From: Calamus simplicifolius | Lineage: Eukaryota > Streptophyta > Magnoliopsida > Arecales > Arecaceae | Length of the DNA: 64,000 nucleotides | Direction of reading: 5' to 3' | Assembly (NCBI GenBank): GCA_900491605.1 | Contig: UESW01005071.1 | Coordinates: 295,632-359,631 of the forward strand | Shown here: in pieces, positions 23,400 to 35,900 of the stretch | How the letters are laid out: each line of letters opens with the position of its first letter | Numbering within the stretch: the first letter of the stretch is position 1 | Program-made: the position numbers and the translations under genes | Notes under the pieces: model-generated | The model's input: only the letters and a program-made list of their open reading frames with translations | Told to the model about the DNA's origin: nothing | Database searches by the model: none

Positions 23400-25350
23400 A
23401 ATAATGTTGCCTGATTTGGGCAATATTTGGCTGAACATGGAATACTCTTTCATTTTCAGCCGTTAAATTTCTTCTGAATATATTTTTTTGTTGCCTGTTT
23501 GTGCTGGGAAGTTTGACTTGCTTTTTTTTTACATGGACCGTCTGAGGTGGGTCCTACCTACGTTGGTCTCGTGGATTACTCGCCAGTCGTCAATGGGTAG
23601 GTCAGTGATAAGTGTCGTCAGGAAATTAAAGTTGCTGCCAAAGTATGCTCTGGTAGTTGACGTTGCTGCCGATAAGCGTGTACTCTTGATGCTTGAAAAG
23701 GCCTTGGCTACTGGGGAATTTATGCCTTCTGCGATGGTTGTCTGCCCTGTTTGTTTCATTGGTTGACTGAAGAAAATTAAGGCAGACCTGGAGACGGTGG
23801 ACAGGTATTTAGCATAGATGCAGTCGGAGCTTGTCGTCTCCGATCTGATGGGTCCATACTTTAATAATGCCAAACAAACTGATGGGTCCGTAGTTTAATA
23901 ATGCCAAACAAACTGATGGGTCCATAGTTAATGCCAAACAAAACTTTCACCATTCCGAATTCAAGATGGATATCTACCAGATCTAAGAAATCAAGTTCTT
24001 TTCTACTTGTCAATCAAATAGCATTTTATCTTCTGCTTAATAAAGAAGTTATCAAGAAGGCCTCCTGACGGTAAACCAGATTCTAGCACCCGTGATGCGG
24101 CGGCAATTATTGAAATCAGAGAGGGATGTTATTGCTCTGGATCTCTTTTCAGGTCGAGCCAGTGCATCTAAAATTTCTACCATATATAATGTGCTGACGA
24201 CGCATTCAGTTAGCCCACACATCAGGCAGCTAATGCAGCGGAGCACTGCAAAATTTGTGATGCTGACTGACTTGGATTCCTTGCCACGCTAGTTCATGGA
24301 AAGGCAGGCATCCCATGAAATGCTTTAGATGGCGACTACATCCGACCTCTCCTCAAATGACATCCACCAATGGTAGACCATCTCCTTAAAAAAACACCGC
24401 TCAAGTCAATTGCCTGTAGGAATTTATTTGGAAATAAAAGAATGGTTTGTTATAGAGATTGTTATTAACTATAAATTAGAAAATGTTTAATAACAGCCGT
24501 CCCGTTACACATACGCTGAGTAAATGACTGTCAGATAATAGCCCCCATATTCATCCCCATAATGAATCCAACCTCTTCTTACGGCTGTTACCATAAGCTT
24601 TGCCTCACAGCTTATAGCATCCCAATCAGCAATCATTGATCTTGAACAACAAGATGCACCGCATGTTAACCAAATATTACTAGCTGCTGCAACCAAAAGA
24701 CTAGAAAAAGAAACAACCATGCTCAATTTATCACAGAAAAATCAGAGCAAGAGTATTTTATGTTTTTCATTTTTATTTTTATATAAAACTTGACAACATG
24801 AAAGTGAATGATATCTCTTTTACTTTCTTCACCTATCCATTTACCAAGGCATCAATTATAATAAAAATAAAAATAAAAATAATTTTTATTTTCATGTAGC
24901 AAATGTATTTTTTTAGAGATCAGAAACTAGAAAATAATTATTATTTTTAAAAAATAAAAGTAAAAAAATAAAAATAAAAATATACTCAAAAACTAAATGC
25001 AATCCTAACTTCTAAACCCTGCTGTTAAAAGCTGAAAGCGGCATAGGTTTATCTATTTGTTGGCAAAATGCCAGCAAGCTTAAGCTAACAACGTTTTCGC
25101 AGCTGGAAGAGGGTACTCATGTTACAAAGTCCAGTTTTTCCACCTTTTTAGTTTTTGTTGCCAGCGAGTCATAAGTAAGATTCGGAAGTGGAATGCACCA
25201 TAGCCACCATTAAACTACTTGTGGAGCAGAAACATATTTATAGAACAATTTGATATAAACAACATTCACATGTAAACAGGAACAAATTGTTGAATGGCAG
25301 AAACAACCATTTACAGTAGATACCTGATGGAACCAGAAAGCTGCACTATG
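23400..25350. other. Intergenic region between convergent genes
   Basis: This lies between the 3' ends of V-ATPase H (+) and FRS-A (-). Two short coding-like islands on the plus strand, near 23535-23765 (contains KYALVVDVAADKRVLLMLEK) and 24092-24290 (contains SERDVIALDLFSGRASASK), have no recognisable family and no splice context. A 34-bp unit beginning CTGATGGGTCC is repeated three times at 23845-23942. The rest is AT-rich. Confidence 0.5.
23845..23942. repeat. 34-bp tandem repeat, three copies
   Basis: Units start at 23845, 23879 and 23913 with CTGATGGGTCC and end in AATGCCAAACAAA. The last copy lacks a few bases. Confidence 0.85.
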
Positions 25351-25492
25351 CAGCCACTATGCAAGCCTAACAACAATTCCCACTACATATCACCAAACTA
25401 ACATTCAGGAGAACAACGATACAAATACACAAGAAACAACCATTCTAAGGAAAACAGTAACAAAGACTATGCCACTAGTCATGGGCGCAATA

Positions 25493-25554
25493 GCCAACCA
25501 ATTCCTTTGGACCAAAGAAAATGCCAACCAATTCCTTCGGACCAAAGAAAATGA
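25493..25554. repeat. 31-bp tandem duplication near the FRS-A 3' end
   Basis: The block GCCAACCAATTCCTTTGGAC followed by CAAAGAAAAT occurs twice in direct succession, with one T/C difference. It lies beyond the FRS-A stop, possibly in its 3' UTR. Confidence 0.7.
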
Positions 25555-26092
25555 TGGGAAAATTTCCAATTCAGATCATAGCATGATGTTCCAAAGAAGA
25601 TGTTACCATCTGCAGCCTCTCATGCGGTGCTAATTTCAAATGTGGTGCATCTGGAAAAATCCATATCGTGGTCAAATATCTTACCACAAAAGTTAATAGT
25701 GTCAGGCTTCTGCAAAAGGGCCATAATGGCAGGAGATTAGACAGCAGATTTCAAATATCTGAGAGTCAAGGCTGTGAATTGTGAGAGGGCCTTCATATTA
25801 TGCTTTAACATCAAAACCATGACGTTCCACTGTAATTATTGCAAGGTACTTTCTTTCTGTCACACCAACTTTTAATGGCTTCTGCACCACCTAACATGCA
25901 CAAATAAGATCAAATCAAATTATAATCATGCAACTGTCTAGAATATGTCATAGTTAATGAGCATCTTCATTGTATAGCTTGAAATATTCGGATCAACACC
26001 ACACAAATCACAAATTGAGGAAAAGGGAAATATAATAATAAGATTAGGAAACAAACCCATGACCATGTTTATGCATTTTGATGCCTTCTCTG

Positions 26093-29000
26093 CTAACCAG
26101 TCGCTGGGGCTGGAGGTTCTTTGGGTTCTTGGCTTGCTTCCACAGGCTTGTGGCCACGATATATCTTTCGTTTTCTTGTAGGTTGTCCTGCACTCGGACG
26201 AGGAGATTCCTTCGGTTTCTGAGCTCCCTGCATGTATGCAAACCATTTTACTTGGAAGTCACATTAAATGAAATATTTGCTACCGATCAAAGTGAGAGAG
26301 CACCAAAAGTTCAGACCTGGAACATCTGCTGATAAATCCATGGCATCATCGGTCCATTTCCAAATGTCTGCGGGTCAAACCCACTCTGGAATGTAAAATT
26401 ACCTCATAAGAGTTTGCTGACAAAGTAACCATGTTTAACCTGTAATTATATACTAAAAAGAGCAAATGGTCCATGGGTTTGCCATTTTCTACCAAATCTG
26501 CCAATTATTCTAAAACTGCTTCGTATTTTTTTTTTAATTAAAAACTGCTTTATATTGATGGCTTCTCTTTTTCAAACATTAGAAGAGGCATTTCCATTTG
26601 CACAACTATCTGTTTGATGATCATTTTTTACTAATGCAATCTAGTTCTCTTAGCTAATCTATCTTATAGAAGCAATGATCATTCTGTTCCTTATAGTCAA
26701 AAAGCATAGCATGTCTATCCATGTACTAGTTTGGCATGCTTTTCACAGTCAGTTGTCCATGTAGTGTCGAACCATAACAATTCAGTCTAGGATCCAGACC
26801 AGCATAGGCAGTGTTAGCCCAGCTGAGAGAAGGCTGAGTGATTATGGTTATGGTGCACTGCATGTGCACACGATAAGTTGAAGAAAAGAATTTTCAAAAG
26901 ATATATCACAATGATATTTGATATTCAATTATGCCAAATGATATTTGGCTCATTTCTTGCTGATATTAATGGGTATGGTGCACTACATTTCATGTGTGCA
27001 AGACCAATCCGCCCAAAATAAATTAATAAATAAGTAAAGGACATCACAATCATATTTGATGTTAAATGACTCAACACTGGCAGTTTATTTCTTGCCAATA
27101 ATATCACCAAATAATGAACTAATTGGACGAACATATGCCTATCACATGTTACATCTATTAAAAAAAAGGCATTTCAATGTATGAGGCTCCTGTCATTGAT
27201 AGATCTAAAGAGGGCTAGATGCAGCTCTACCCCATGCATGGAGAGGTTGTTCCAAATTTTGAACTAGCAATACTTAAGTCCAAATAGCGGAATCTCGCCA
27301 CTGGGCAAGGCCCACACTCTACATGTTACATCTATTACACAAATAAAATTTGCATAACATAAAGTAAAATGGCAAAAAGTAAAGGTAAAACAAATAGAAA
27401 TAGCATATGCTTATGGGATGTCACAAACCGGAAACATATAAACAATGCTTGGCCGCATTGCTGCTTGGTGACCAATATATTGTGGGTGATTCATTGGTAC
27501 TCCAAACTGGCTACCAGGTGGAAAGACCTGAGGGTTTACTCCTTCCTATAAGAAAGTAAGCAATACCATACAAATGAATATACACTTATACTGGATATAT
27601 AGCAATGATACACTAAAAATATACATTGAAAAAAGAAAAAAAAACCATTGGATTCATGATTGGTTGCATTCCAACATGGGTGTGAAGATATGGTACAACT
27701 GGAGCATTTTGAAACTCATAGCTTTGATTACCAACCTTCGATGTTCCAAGAGGAGCCTGCTCATAGGTGGGTATATGTTAGCAGTAAGGGCTAGCTAATA
27801 TGAATGCATCTCATTGAAAAATTATCACACTATTTTTGTGCTTTGATGAATGTCTCTACCTGCAACTCTTTTGCTTGTGCTGGCCGACCACGCCGCCGCA
27901 CTTCATTTCCATTGTCTGGAGTTACGATCTTTCCTACATTTTGATTGATATTCCGATTCAGTTTATTAGCTTTAGGAACACGAGGCTTAATCTTAGGTTG
28001 TGTGTCATCATGTGTGCTGTCATTCAGAAGAAACTTCTCTGCTTCCCTTATCAACTTCAAAGCAAGTTGGTATTTATCTGATAAAACTCCAACTTCAACC
28101 AGTTGAAGGCATCGCATTGATAAATAATCATAACGATCCACTCGGTTATTAGCAACCACATCATTTGAAGAACGAGCCATAACATGCAACCGCTTGAAGT
28201 CCTTTCTCCACCGATCGAGAATATACAGCGATGGGATTTCATGCACTTGTTGCAACTTAAACACAGATAAAGCATGCCTGCACAGAATTCCTCTAAATTG
28301 AAAGGAACCACAAATGCACTGAACTTCCTTTTGTTCTGTGTTGTATAGAACTCCATGGTTTTTATTCATTGTCCTCTTACCATCATCAAGAAAAATACAT
28401 TCCTTGACATCAAAAGTAGACACTGGCCCATCTGACTTAATCAGCGATGCATGACAATACATTATGGCCTCAATCTCATCCTGGAATTTTTTAAACATAT
28501 TGAGAGTGTACACTTTGGACAGCTGCTCTTCCATGTAAAACTTTGATACTGAGGGCCGTCTTTTGTGGAATGTCTCAAAATCTGCTTGGGCTTCCTTTTC
28601 ATACTTACTCTGTAAAGCCATCTCATATTTGCAAAGAAACTGCTTCAAAGAAGTTTTTGCATATATAGACCCATCAAAAAAGGTATTTACGGTCTCATTA
28701 CGTTGGGTAGTGGACATCCCTGCCCAAAATGTGTCTTTAAGATAAACAGGGACCCATGCATGCCGACATTCATATAATGATCTCAGCCACTCATTACCTT
28801 GAAGTCCATATATCTCCATCATCCTCCTCCAATCTTCCTCAAACTCATCAACTCTCAAGGAATCATACACAGCCTTTTGCATCGCTTTGTTAATCGATCT
28901 ATACTCTGCCAAGCTCCCTAACTTCTCTGGGGCCCTTTTCATTATCTGCCACAAGCATAGGCGATGGCGAATTCCTGGAAGCACCTCAGAAGCAGCACTC

Positions 29001-29976
29001 TGAATGCCCTTACAATGGTCACTGATCAGGGCCTTGGGGAGATGCCCTGACATACATGCTATCCATGCCTTAAGCAACCATACATATGTTTCTGTGGTCT
29101 CATCTGAGAGCAAGCTACAGCCCAACAACACTGGCTGACCGTGATGGTTCACCCCGACAAAAGTTGCTAGAGGAATGTCATATTTATTTGTCACATAGGT
29201 TGTATCCAAGAGCAACAACATCATTATAATACTGATATGCCGCCCTTGATCTGGCATCAGCCCAGAACACATTCCTCACACAACCTTCCTCATCTAAATC
29301 AATCACATTAAAGAAATTTGAGTTCTTGGCTTGCATTCGGGTAAGGAACAGGCGAAGAGCTTCAGCATCTCCTTCACCAAGCCTCAACCTACCTCTTTCA
29401 ACAAAACTCCTGTGTTCGCTTTCACTAAAGAGTAGCTCTTCAAGAGCACTTAACCTGTCAACAGGAACTTGAGGCGGCTCCTCCGGCTGTGGCAGCGCAC
29501 CATCATCATTCATCTGCTCGGCGCCACGCTTCTTGGCCGCCCCAAGCTGTTTATAGCAGCTCAAGAAGCGGGCCATCGAAGGGCTGACCGGATGGTTATG
29601 ATCAAGGTTGGCAAGCTCCAAATGCAGCATCCCATCACCCCATAACTTCACCCTAATCTTCGCCAGGCAGTTAGTGGTGGCAGAAGTCCTCTTTCTAAAC
29701 TTGGGCTCCGGCCGTGTCCGACCACCTTTGCAGCACATCAGTTCTAGATACAGACATTGACCTTCCTTGGTGAAAGAAGATCTTCTTACGGACACTCCAA
29801 ATCCCACTCGGCGAGCATATCTCTTGTAAAACCTAGAAACCTCTTGATGGGTTTTGAATACCATGCCCACCTCTGGAACCCCATCATAGCCTCCGTCAGC
29901 GGCGTTATCCCATCCAATCATCATCTTCCATTCCTTCAGCATTACCAACTCCATCCATGGCGCCATCCCCCGCCAT
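26093..29976 (-). CDS. FAR1-related sequence (FRS) transcription factor, copy A
   Basis: FAR1/FHY3/FRS proteins are nuclear regulators derived from MULE transposases. Coding exons on the minus strand: 27860-29976, 27646-27759, 27429-27545, 26317-26385, 26093-26227, giving about 850 aa. Domains in order: FAR1-type zinc-finger DNA-binding domain (about residues 38-135; CCKGG, TTNCLAKI, LDHNHPVSP); MULE transposase-like domain with LDTTYVTNKYDIP and ALISDHCKGI; SWIM zinc finger VQCICGSFQFRGILCRHA (about residue 550); AT-hook-like RRRGRP; then four short exons ending in a basic tail (TRKRKIYRGHK). The start was chosen because ATG lies 3 nt after an acceptor and gives MAGD, as in copy B. Two problems: an extra base near 29206 (CTTGGATAC where CTTGATAC keeps frame), and a frame conflict near 29910 between the MAGD start and the FAR1 domain. 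If translation began at the alternative MAPWMELVM start, only the first shift remains. Subfamily not assigned. Confidence 0.9.
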
Positions 29977-30211
29977 GTCCTAACCCATCGAAATAAATTA
30001 GACAAGGAACAAGAAAGTAGATCTAAATCACAAACTATTACTTAAAAAGCACCATTTTTTTGCTAAAGAATCAAACCTTAAGCGATCTGATGGACATCGG
30101 GAAAGAAACGAACAAACCCCTAAAATCTAAAAACAGAAAACAGAATAAAATCGGCGGAACGGAACAATAGAATGGAATCAGAGGAGGGATCTAAGTGGGG
30201 AAAGATCGGAC

Positions 30212-30283
30212 CTTGGAGTTGAGGTCACGGCGGGCGAGGCGAGCTCTTCTAGGGTTCTTCGATGGGGCACTGGGTTCTTCCAT
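30212..30283 (-). other. FRS-A upstream exon with in-frame ATG extension
   Basis: The minus strand has CAACTCCAAG followed by GTCCGATC, a good donor at 30211, joining the acceptor before 29979. An ATG at 30281-30283 (GCGATGG context) opens 24 codons, MEEPSAPSKNPRRARLARRD and onward, that run in frame into the MAGD start. This could be the true N-terminus, adding a basic stretch, or a 5' UTR exon. Confidence 0.5.
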
Positions 30284-30519
30284 CGCCGCCCTCGATCCTC
30301 CGGAGATCGGACCGGAGGACACGGATCGGCCGTCGGGAGAGCTCACCGGCGAAGAAGGGGAGCGTTTCTGCCGATCGGGAGGAAGGGACGGAGGGGAGGA
30401 GGTGGGTTCGATTCTAGGGTTTATTTCTTGGGGACGAGAGTGAGGATCGAGGACGAGCAACGGAGGAAACGGGACCGCGCCCAGTCTCAATAAAAGGGAC
30501 ATCCGAGACGGACGCAAGC

Positions 30520-31530
30520 AAGGCCACGTGGTGGTGAGAACGAAGAAGAGAGAGACACGTAGGCTCGGTAGATCGTTGGGTGAGACATGGGCTCTGTCTT
30601 TTTTTTTTTCAATGTTTTTATTTGAGTTACGCTGAAAATTCTACTCGCGACCGCGATTTAACCCGGGCTGGAACCCACGGTTCTCGGTGTTGTGGGTCCC
30701 AGGGAAATTTTGGGAGCCGGATGCCAAAGGACTGGCATTTGGGACTCCATTTGGAGACGAAGAAAAAGAAATTTGCTGGCAGGTGGCAGGCCTGAGGTAT
30801 TTGTTCCGATTAGGTCACGAATCTACGAGCAAAGATTAGGAACCACCTCTAAAGTAAATGGAGTCCAAAAAAAAAATGGAAAGTGACTGCAATTAGTGGA
30901 GAGCTGAAGTCATTTTGATAAAGTTAAAATCACATAGCAAGTGATCCATGCCTCACTGGCATGTTTGATTCTAAGGGCATAACAAATGCAACATTTCAAA
31001 TTTCTTTATCAAATGATAAAATTTAGATATAATTTATTAGATTTTTTTTTAATTTTCTCCCTTAAAAAGTATCATGATTTCACTTAATTAGTAATATATA
31101 TATATATAGTGTGTCATTGTTAATTAAAAATATTTAGTAAATATGTATCAATTGATTAAAAAAATAATTAGATATATGCCATTCATTAATGAAAGGATCA
31201 AATTACATATAAAATTTGGCTCAATTTTTTTTATCCCATTTCTTTAGAGCAAATTTAGAAGCCTTTGATCAAGTATTTGCCATCAAATGCATCATATAAC
31301 GGGTGACCTATATAAGATTTTTTTTATTTTATTAAACATTAAATTTTTATTAAAAAATGATGATAACATGTATTAAAAACTGTGGTGGTGCACTTGCCGT
31401 TTGCCAAGGGGACTCTGACTGCGTGGCACCAAAGAGACAACAAACGGCGCCCAAAAGTTTCGTCCCTCGATCAAACACCTTCATGTGCCACTCACGTGCA
31501 TTGCGCGCGTGCCATCACCGGCCACTTCTT
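30520..31530. promoter_or_regulatory. Divergent promoter region of FRS-A and eIF2 gamma
   Basis: About 1 kb separates the FRS-A 5' exon (minus strand) from the probable eIF2 gamma 5' UTR (plus strand). The edges are GC-rich and the middle (30900-31350) is AT-rich, with a TATATAAG-like motif near 31309-31316. No gene is visible. Shared regulation is only suggested by the head-to-head layout. Confidence 0.4.
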
Positions 31531-31735
31531 CGCACACGTGCGACTGCGCAAGATCCAGACGCACAAAAACCCTCGATACCTTTGCTTGCCCTCCCCTCCG
31601 CTTGCTCTTCTCTCCCAGTTGCGGCCTCCGACGCCTTCCCACCGCCTCTGATCCTTCGCTCTCTCGGCTGATAGATCGCCGCCGTCGCCGCCGCCCTCAT
31701 CGCCTCTCCCGAGAATCCCGCAGTCTTCGATATCG

Positions 31736-32930
31736 GTGAGCGTCCTTCTCGCCCCAACTGCCTTATCTCGTTTCGGCCCGAATACCCTTGGCGGCGAGAA
31801 TGTTCTCACCGGAATCTAGCCCTAACCGCAACCGTCCTCATGGAAAAATCCTATTCCCCTCCTTGCCCTGATTGAGGCCCCCGTTTCCTCCCCTTCTGTT
31901 TTTTTTTTTTTTGTTTTATTATTTCTTAAAATGTCCCCGTCTCCACCAAGCTAATTTCTTGGGGACCTATCGCCATTTTTCCTTTCTTTCTATCTTTTTT
32001 TTTTTCTTCCTCTTTTTTACTGTCTTTCTTTTCTTTAAGCATTGATGGTTGGAGTTTCTTTTTTTTTTTTCATTTTATCCGTGCTGTAATTTCCATGGTT
32101 ATGCCGTGATCTTCTTGATTATAAATGTTGTTCCTCTTTTTATTCTGATAATCCTGACAAATCTGCATCTTATGTGTTGGTTCTCGATGGAATTAACTTT
32201 TTTTTAGGTCGAGAAGGATGAATAAGTGTAGAAAAGTAGATTGGCTTAGCACGTATATTGTTTTAAATTCATCTTATTTCCGTTGACTGCCTGTAATTAA
32301 CGACGATCTTGAACTTAGTGGTTTCATTGGCCTTTGTTGTCTGGTTAAAGTTGCTGACGCGTGCAACTTACTGCACAATACATTAGAAGTATCATATCAC
32401 TTCACATAATGTCACGTTTCAAGAATTAGAGATTTTTTGTTTTTTTTTTTTTTAAAGAACATTTTGATTCTTTGAAAATGTTGTCGGACCATATTACAAC
32501 GAAGTACAAAACTAGGCTATCTTAATGCTAGTTTCACCTCAACATGGAATTTTGATGATGTTAAGCGTTGCTTTTGGTTCAAAAGGGATTCATATGAGTA
32601 ATATTTAAATCCTTGCTGATGGAAATCTGTTACAACATAAAAGGCCAGAATTCCAAGCCTTTTTTAGCTTGCATCACTTTATAATCTATAAATTATCAGC
32701 CACTTTATGAAAACTTGACTATTTTGTTGTTCATTAATTAATAAATGGCAATATCATAAGCATATAGCTTATCTGATATCTATCAAGATGTACCTTTCTT
32801 CATTGTTATAATTAATGGTCTTATGCTTCTCATGAGGAAGGGTAGGAGTGCGCTTTTGTCATCAAAATGGAAGCATACCACTTATGTATAATTGTTCTGT
32901 ATAAGAGATATTACTCTCTTCCCATTTCAG
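31736..32930 (+). other. 5'-UTR intron of the eIF2 gamma gene
   Basis: A GC-rich leader ends CGATATCG followed by the donor GTGAGC at 31736. A pyrimidine tract and CAG acceptor end at 32930, 20 nt before the start codon. The intron begins with long T-runs. Leader introns of this kind are common in plant housekeeping genes. Confidence 0.6.
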
Positions 32931-32950
32931 GCTTTTGAGGTACAGCAAAA

Positions 32951-35900
32951 ATGTCTCGCAAAGGATTAATGGAGCAGGACCTAAGTAAGCTTGATGTGAT
33001 AAAACTGCATCCACTATCACCAGAGGTTATTTCACGTCAGGCTACAATTAATATTGGTAAGACTATTGTCTTTCTGTATGCATTGTTTATTTGATGCTAA
33101 CTAATCAGGATCTTGAGGTGTTCTGTATGCATTGTTCTTTTAACTAGATGAAATTGATATTTATTCTAGAAACGTACATAGTAGATTTCAATATTAAACT
33201 TCTTTTTGCATGTATAGAAGTTAATTATTGGTTACTAATATGCTAAGAATATGAGGATAAAATAATCGTTCCAGCCCCCAAAAATTAAGATTCAAAGTCG
33301 AGATAATGATTCTGAGCATATATGTACAATCAGACATTTGTATTTATGTGCATTCTTTTTCTAACTGAATTCAAGGAGGATAAAATGTTGACAATGCATG
33401 AATTGTTATTCTCTCCAATATTTTGTCAAAATCATTAGGTGGATTCTTAAATTCAATGTTATAATACCACAAGATCTTTAAACATATTTATCCTAAAGAT
33501 TGTTTAGCAACCCTTTGCTGTTTTAATCCTTATAGATTTGTGTAACACTGTGTTTCTAAGTGTTTTACATTAATGGAAGAAACAGTCAGTCAACAAAATA
33601 CATGTTACACTATTATGTTTTGGTGCTTTGATTTTTTGTATAACAATGATGATGGCCTTTGACTTTTGGCTGCTCTTTATATCCTTAGTTCAAGACTTCT
33701 GAGGTGGATTAATTTAAAAAGTAATAGAGTTTTTTGTCTTTTAAATATAAGCATTCTCTCCAACACTACAATAATCTAAAGTCTCGTCAAAGTGAATGAT
33801 CCATTATCTTTTAAGGCATGTATCACTTCAAGTTAGTGTCAACTATAAAAGCAATAACCTTCTTGTATATTGGTAGTTTCATTTATGCCCATCATTCATA
33901 TACATCATTTTGCTATTTTGATTTATATGCCTGTATCAACACTTATTTAAAACAACTTTGTCTTATCTTTAGGCCCATTGATGATCTAACAAAAAAAATA
34001 TACTGCCTTTCAATGACATACAACTTAATTGACTAAAGTGTACAGGTAGTGATAATTGACCCAACCTGAAAATCTGACCTGACTCAGCCCCGTTTGACTG
34101 GGTTTGATTTATGCATTGTTCAGTTTGTGTTAGCTATGAGTCAAACTTTTAAACTTGACATTTAAATGGATTAGAGCTTGGGTCCAACTTGCATCCTAAG
34201 GGTAGGGGTGGGTTAGGGTAGGGTTTTGTTTTTATAGGCCAGTTTACGATGCATGTGTTATGACCTTGAATTAAGAATTCAATGAGTTGTTCAATTCATC
34301 ATGAATTGAATCATGGGATTTGCAAAGGTTGGGTCAAGCATATTGGGTTGAGTTAAGGCATGGATCTTGTAGAGTAGAGTTGGTTAAGTGTTGATTTAGT
34401 TAGGTTGGATTAATGGGTCAACCTCTAGGCAGGGTATGGGTTGAAGAGCCTCAATCTATTGTTAGAATTGGTTAAGTATTGGTCAAGGTTTCATATATTG
34501 TTGTCTCAAATGATCCAACCTGACCTATTGCCATCCTTAAAAAGTATTAAATTCACAATGTATGATGCCATCAACTTGGAGGTCATGGGGGTTAAGGGTG
34601 AGCCTTTGACGCAATGATAAGGTTGCTCAATTTTGACTTAGAGGTTATAGGTTTAAAATATAAAAATAATCTCTCTACATGTGGAGATAAGGTTGTGTGC
34701 ATTTGTCCCTCCTCAAACATCCCCAAAGTAGGAACCTTGTGTAGTGGGCTGCCCTCATTTTATGATGCCATCAACTTGCAAATTGGTGCCATTTGGTAAT
34801 TTAAATATATAATATTGCATTAGCTAGTAGCAAACAAAGGGTGTGAGGTTTGTCTACCTCATTTATTTGTTACTTGTGTAGAAGTTGGATAATACTCTCC
34901 ATCTTCTAGCAAGTCAAGCCATTTCTTAAAAATGGCATAATTAGTTGTGAAATGTGAATCTAAAGACCACATTTTTGCTCCAAATGTAATGTTTTGAAAA
35001 AAATAAGTGGAACCCTCATTTGGTCATGATGCACAATATGCTTTTTCTTCTTTTGTGTTAGGGGCATGGAATGCTCATTATTATAAATGAAAAAGTGAGA
35101 AAAATACTTAAGAAGCCTTGAGGCATTTTAGACAGCCTCCTTTCTTTCGCTCTTAAAGCTTAGTAGGAGAAGCTCCATGGAAAATCTACTTGGTTGCTGT
35201 GCTCTTAGCATCTATTGGCTGCTCCTCATTTTTGGGCTTTCTTGGGCCATCTGAGCTAATTTTATGCCATCTTAACTTGTATGGTGCCTTAAGGAAAGGT
35301 TTCAATGTCCTTGTGCGTCCTTGTCCAAGAACTTGGCTCTTTCTTCACCTTGGCCATTGTCAACCCACGCAATAACTTGCACCAAGTATTTCCTGTGGTC
35401 CTAACCAATGTTTAGAGACTTGAGTGGTTGACCTGCTCCACTTGTCACCTGAAGCCTCTGATGGGTTGGATCATCCATAGATTTCTAAGAACTTGTTCAA
35501 CCCGATGGGTCATATTGTTGAACCATTCAATCTGGCTAAGTCGAACCAGTGGTTTCCATGAACTGGTTAAACCACTGGCCCAAAATAAAAAAAAACTAAA
35601 AGAAACGGAGAAAGGGGAAGTATTGGTTTGATCAGTGCTCTAGGAAAGACATTGTTTTCCTTCTCCTAACTGCCATACTACTGTTCGTTGCCTAAGCAAG
35701 CTACAATTGAGGCTTCTCCTTGCCACTGTTCTTCACCATTCACTGCATCTACGATCTTCTCGCCATTGTCCATTGCTGGGTTGACCAGAGTATCAGTTGG
35801 GTCATTGGAGCTGGTGGAAGGGAGGATTAGCAAGAGATTTTGGTATGGTTTGATTTGGTAAAATTGAAGATGGTGGCCAAATCTGGTGGATTTCTAGGTG

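Noticed and set aside
29184..29272. Two overlapping genes at the FRS-A frame change
   Set aside because: Both frames are parts of one MULE domain; removing one base at about 29206 joins them, and copy B shows the continuous order.
31357..31809. Several overlapping open frames upstream of eIF2 gamma
   Set aside because: GC-rich leader sequence gives long frames by chance; it ends in a splice donor at 31736 and lacks any recognisable domain.
34200..34450. GGTTGGG-rich stretch as a telomere-like repeat
   Set aside because: The motif is irregular and matches the GACCTGACC-type hAT MITE interior, not the plant telomere repeat TTTAGGG.
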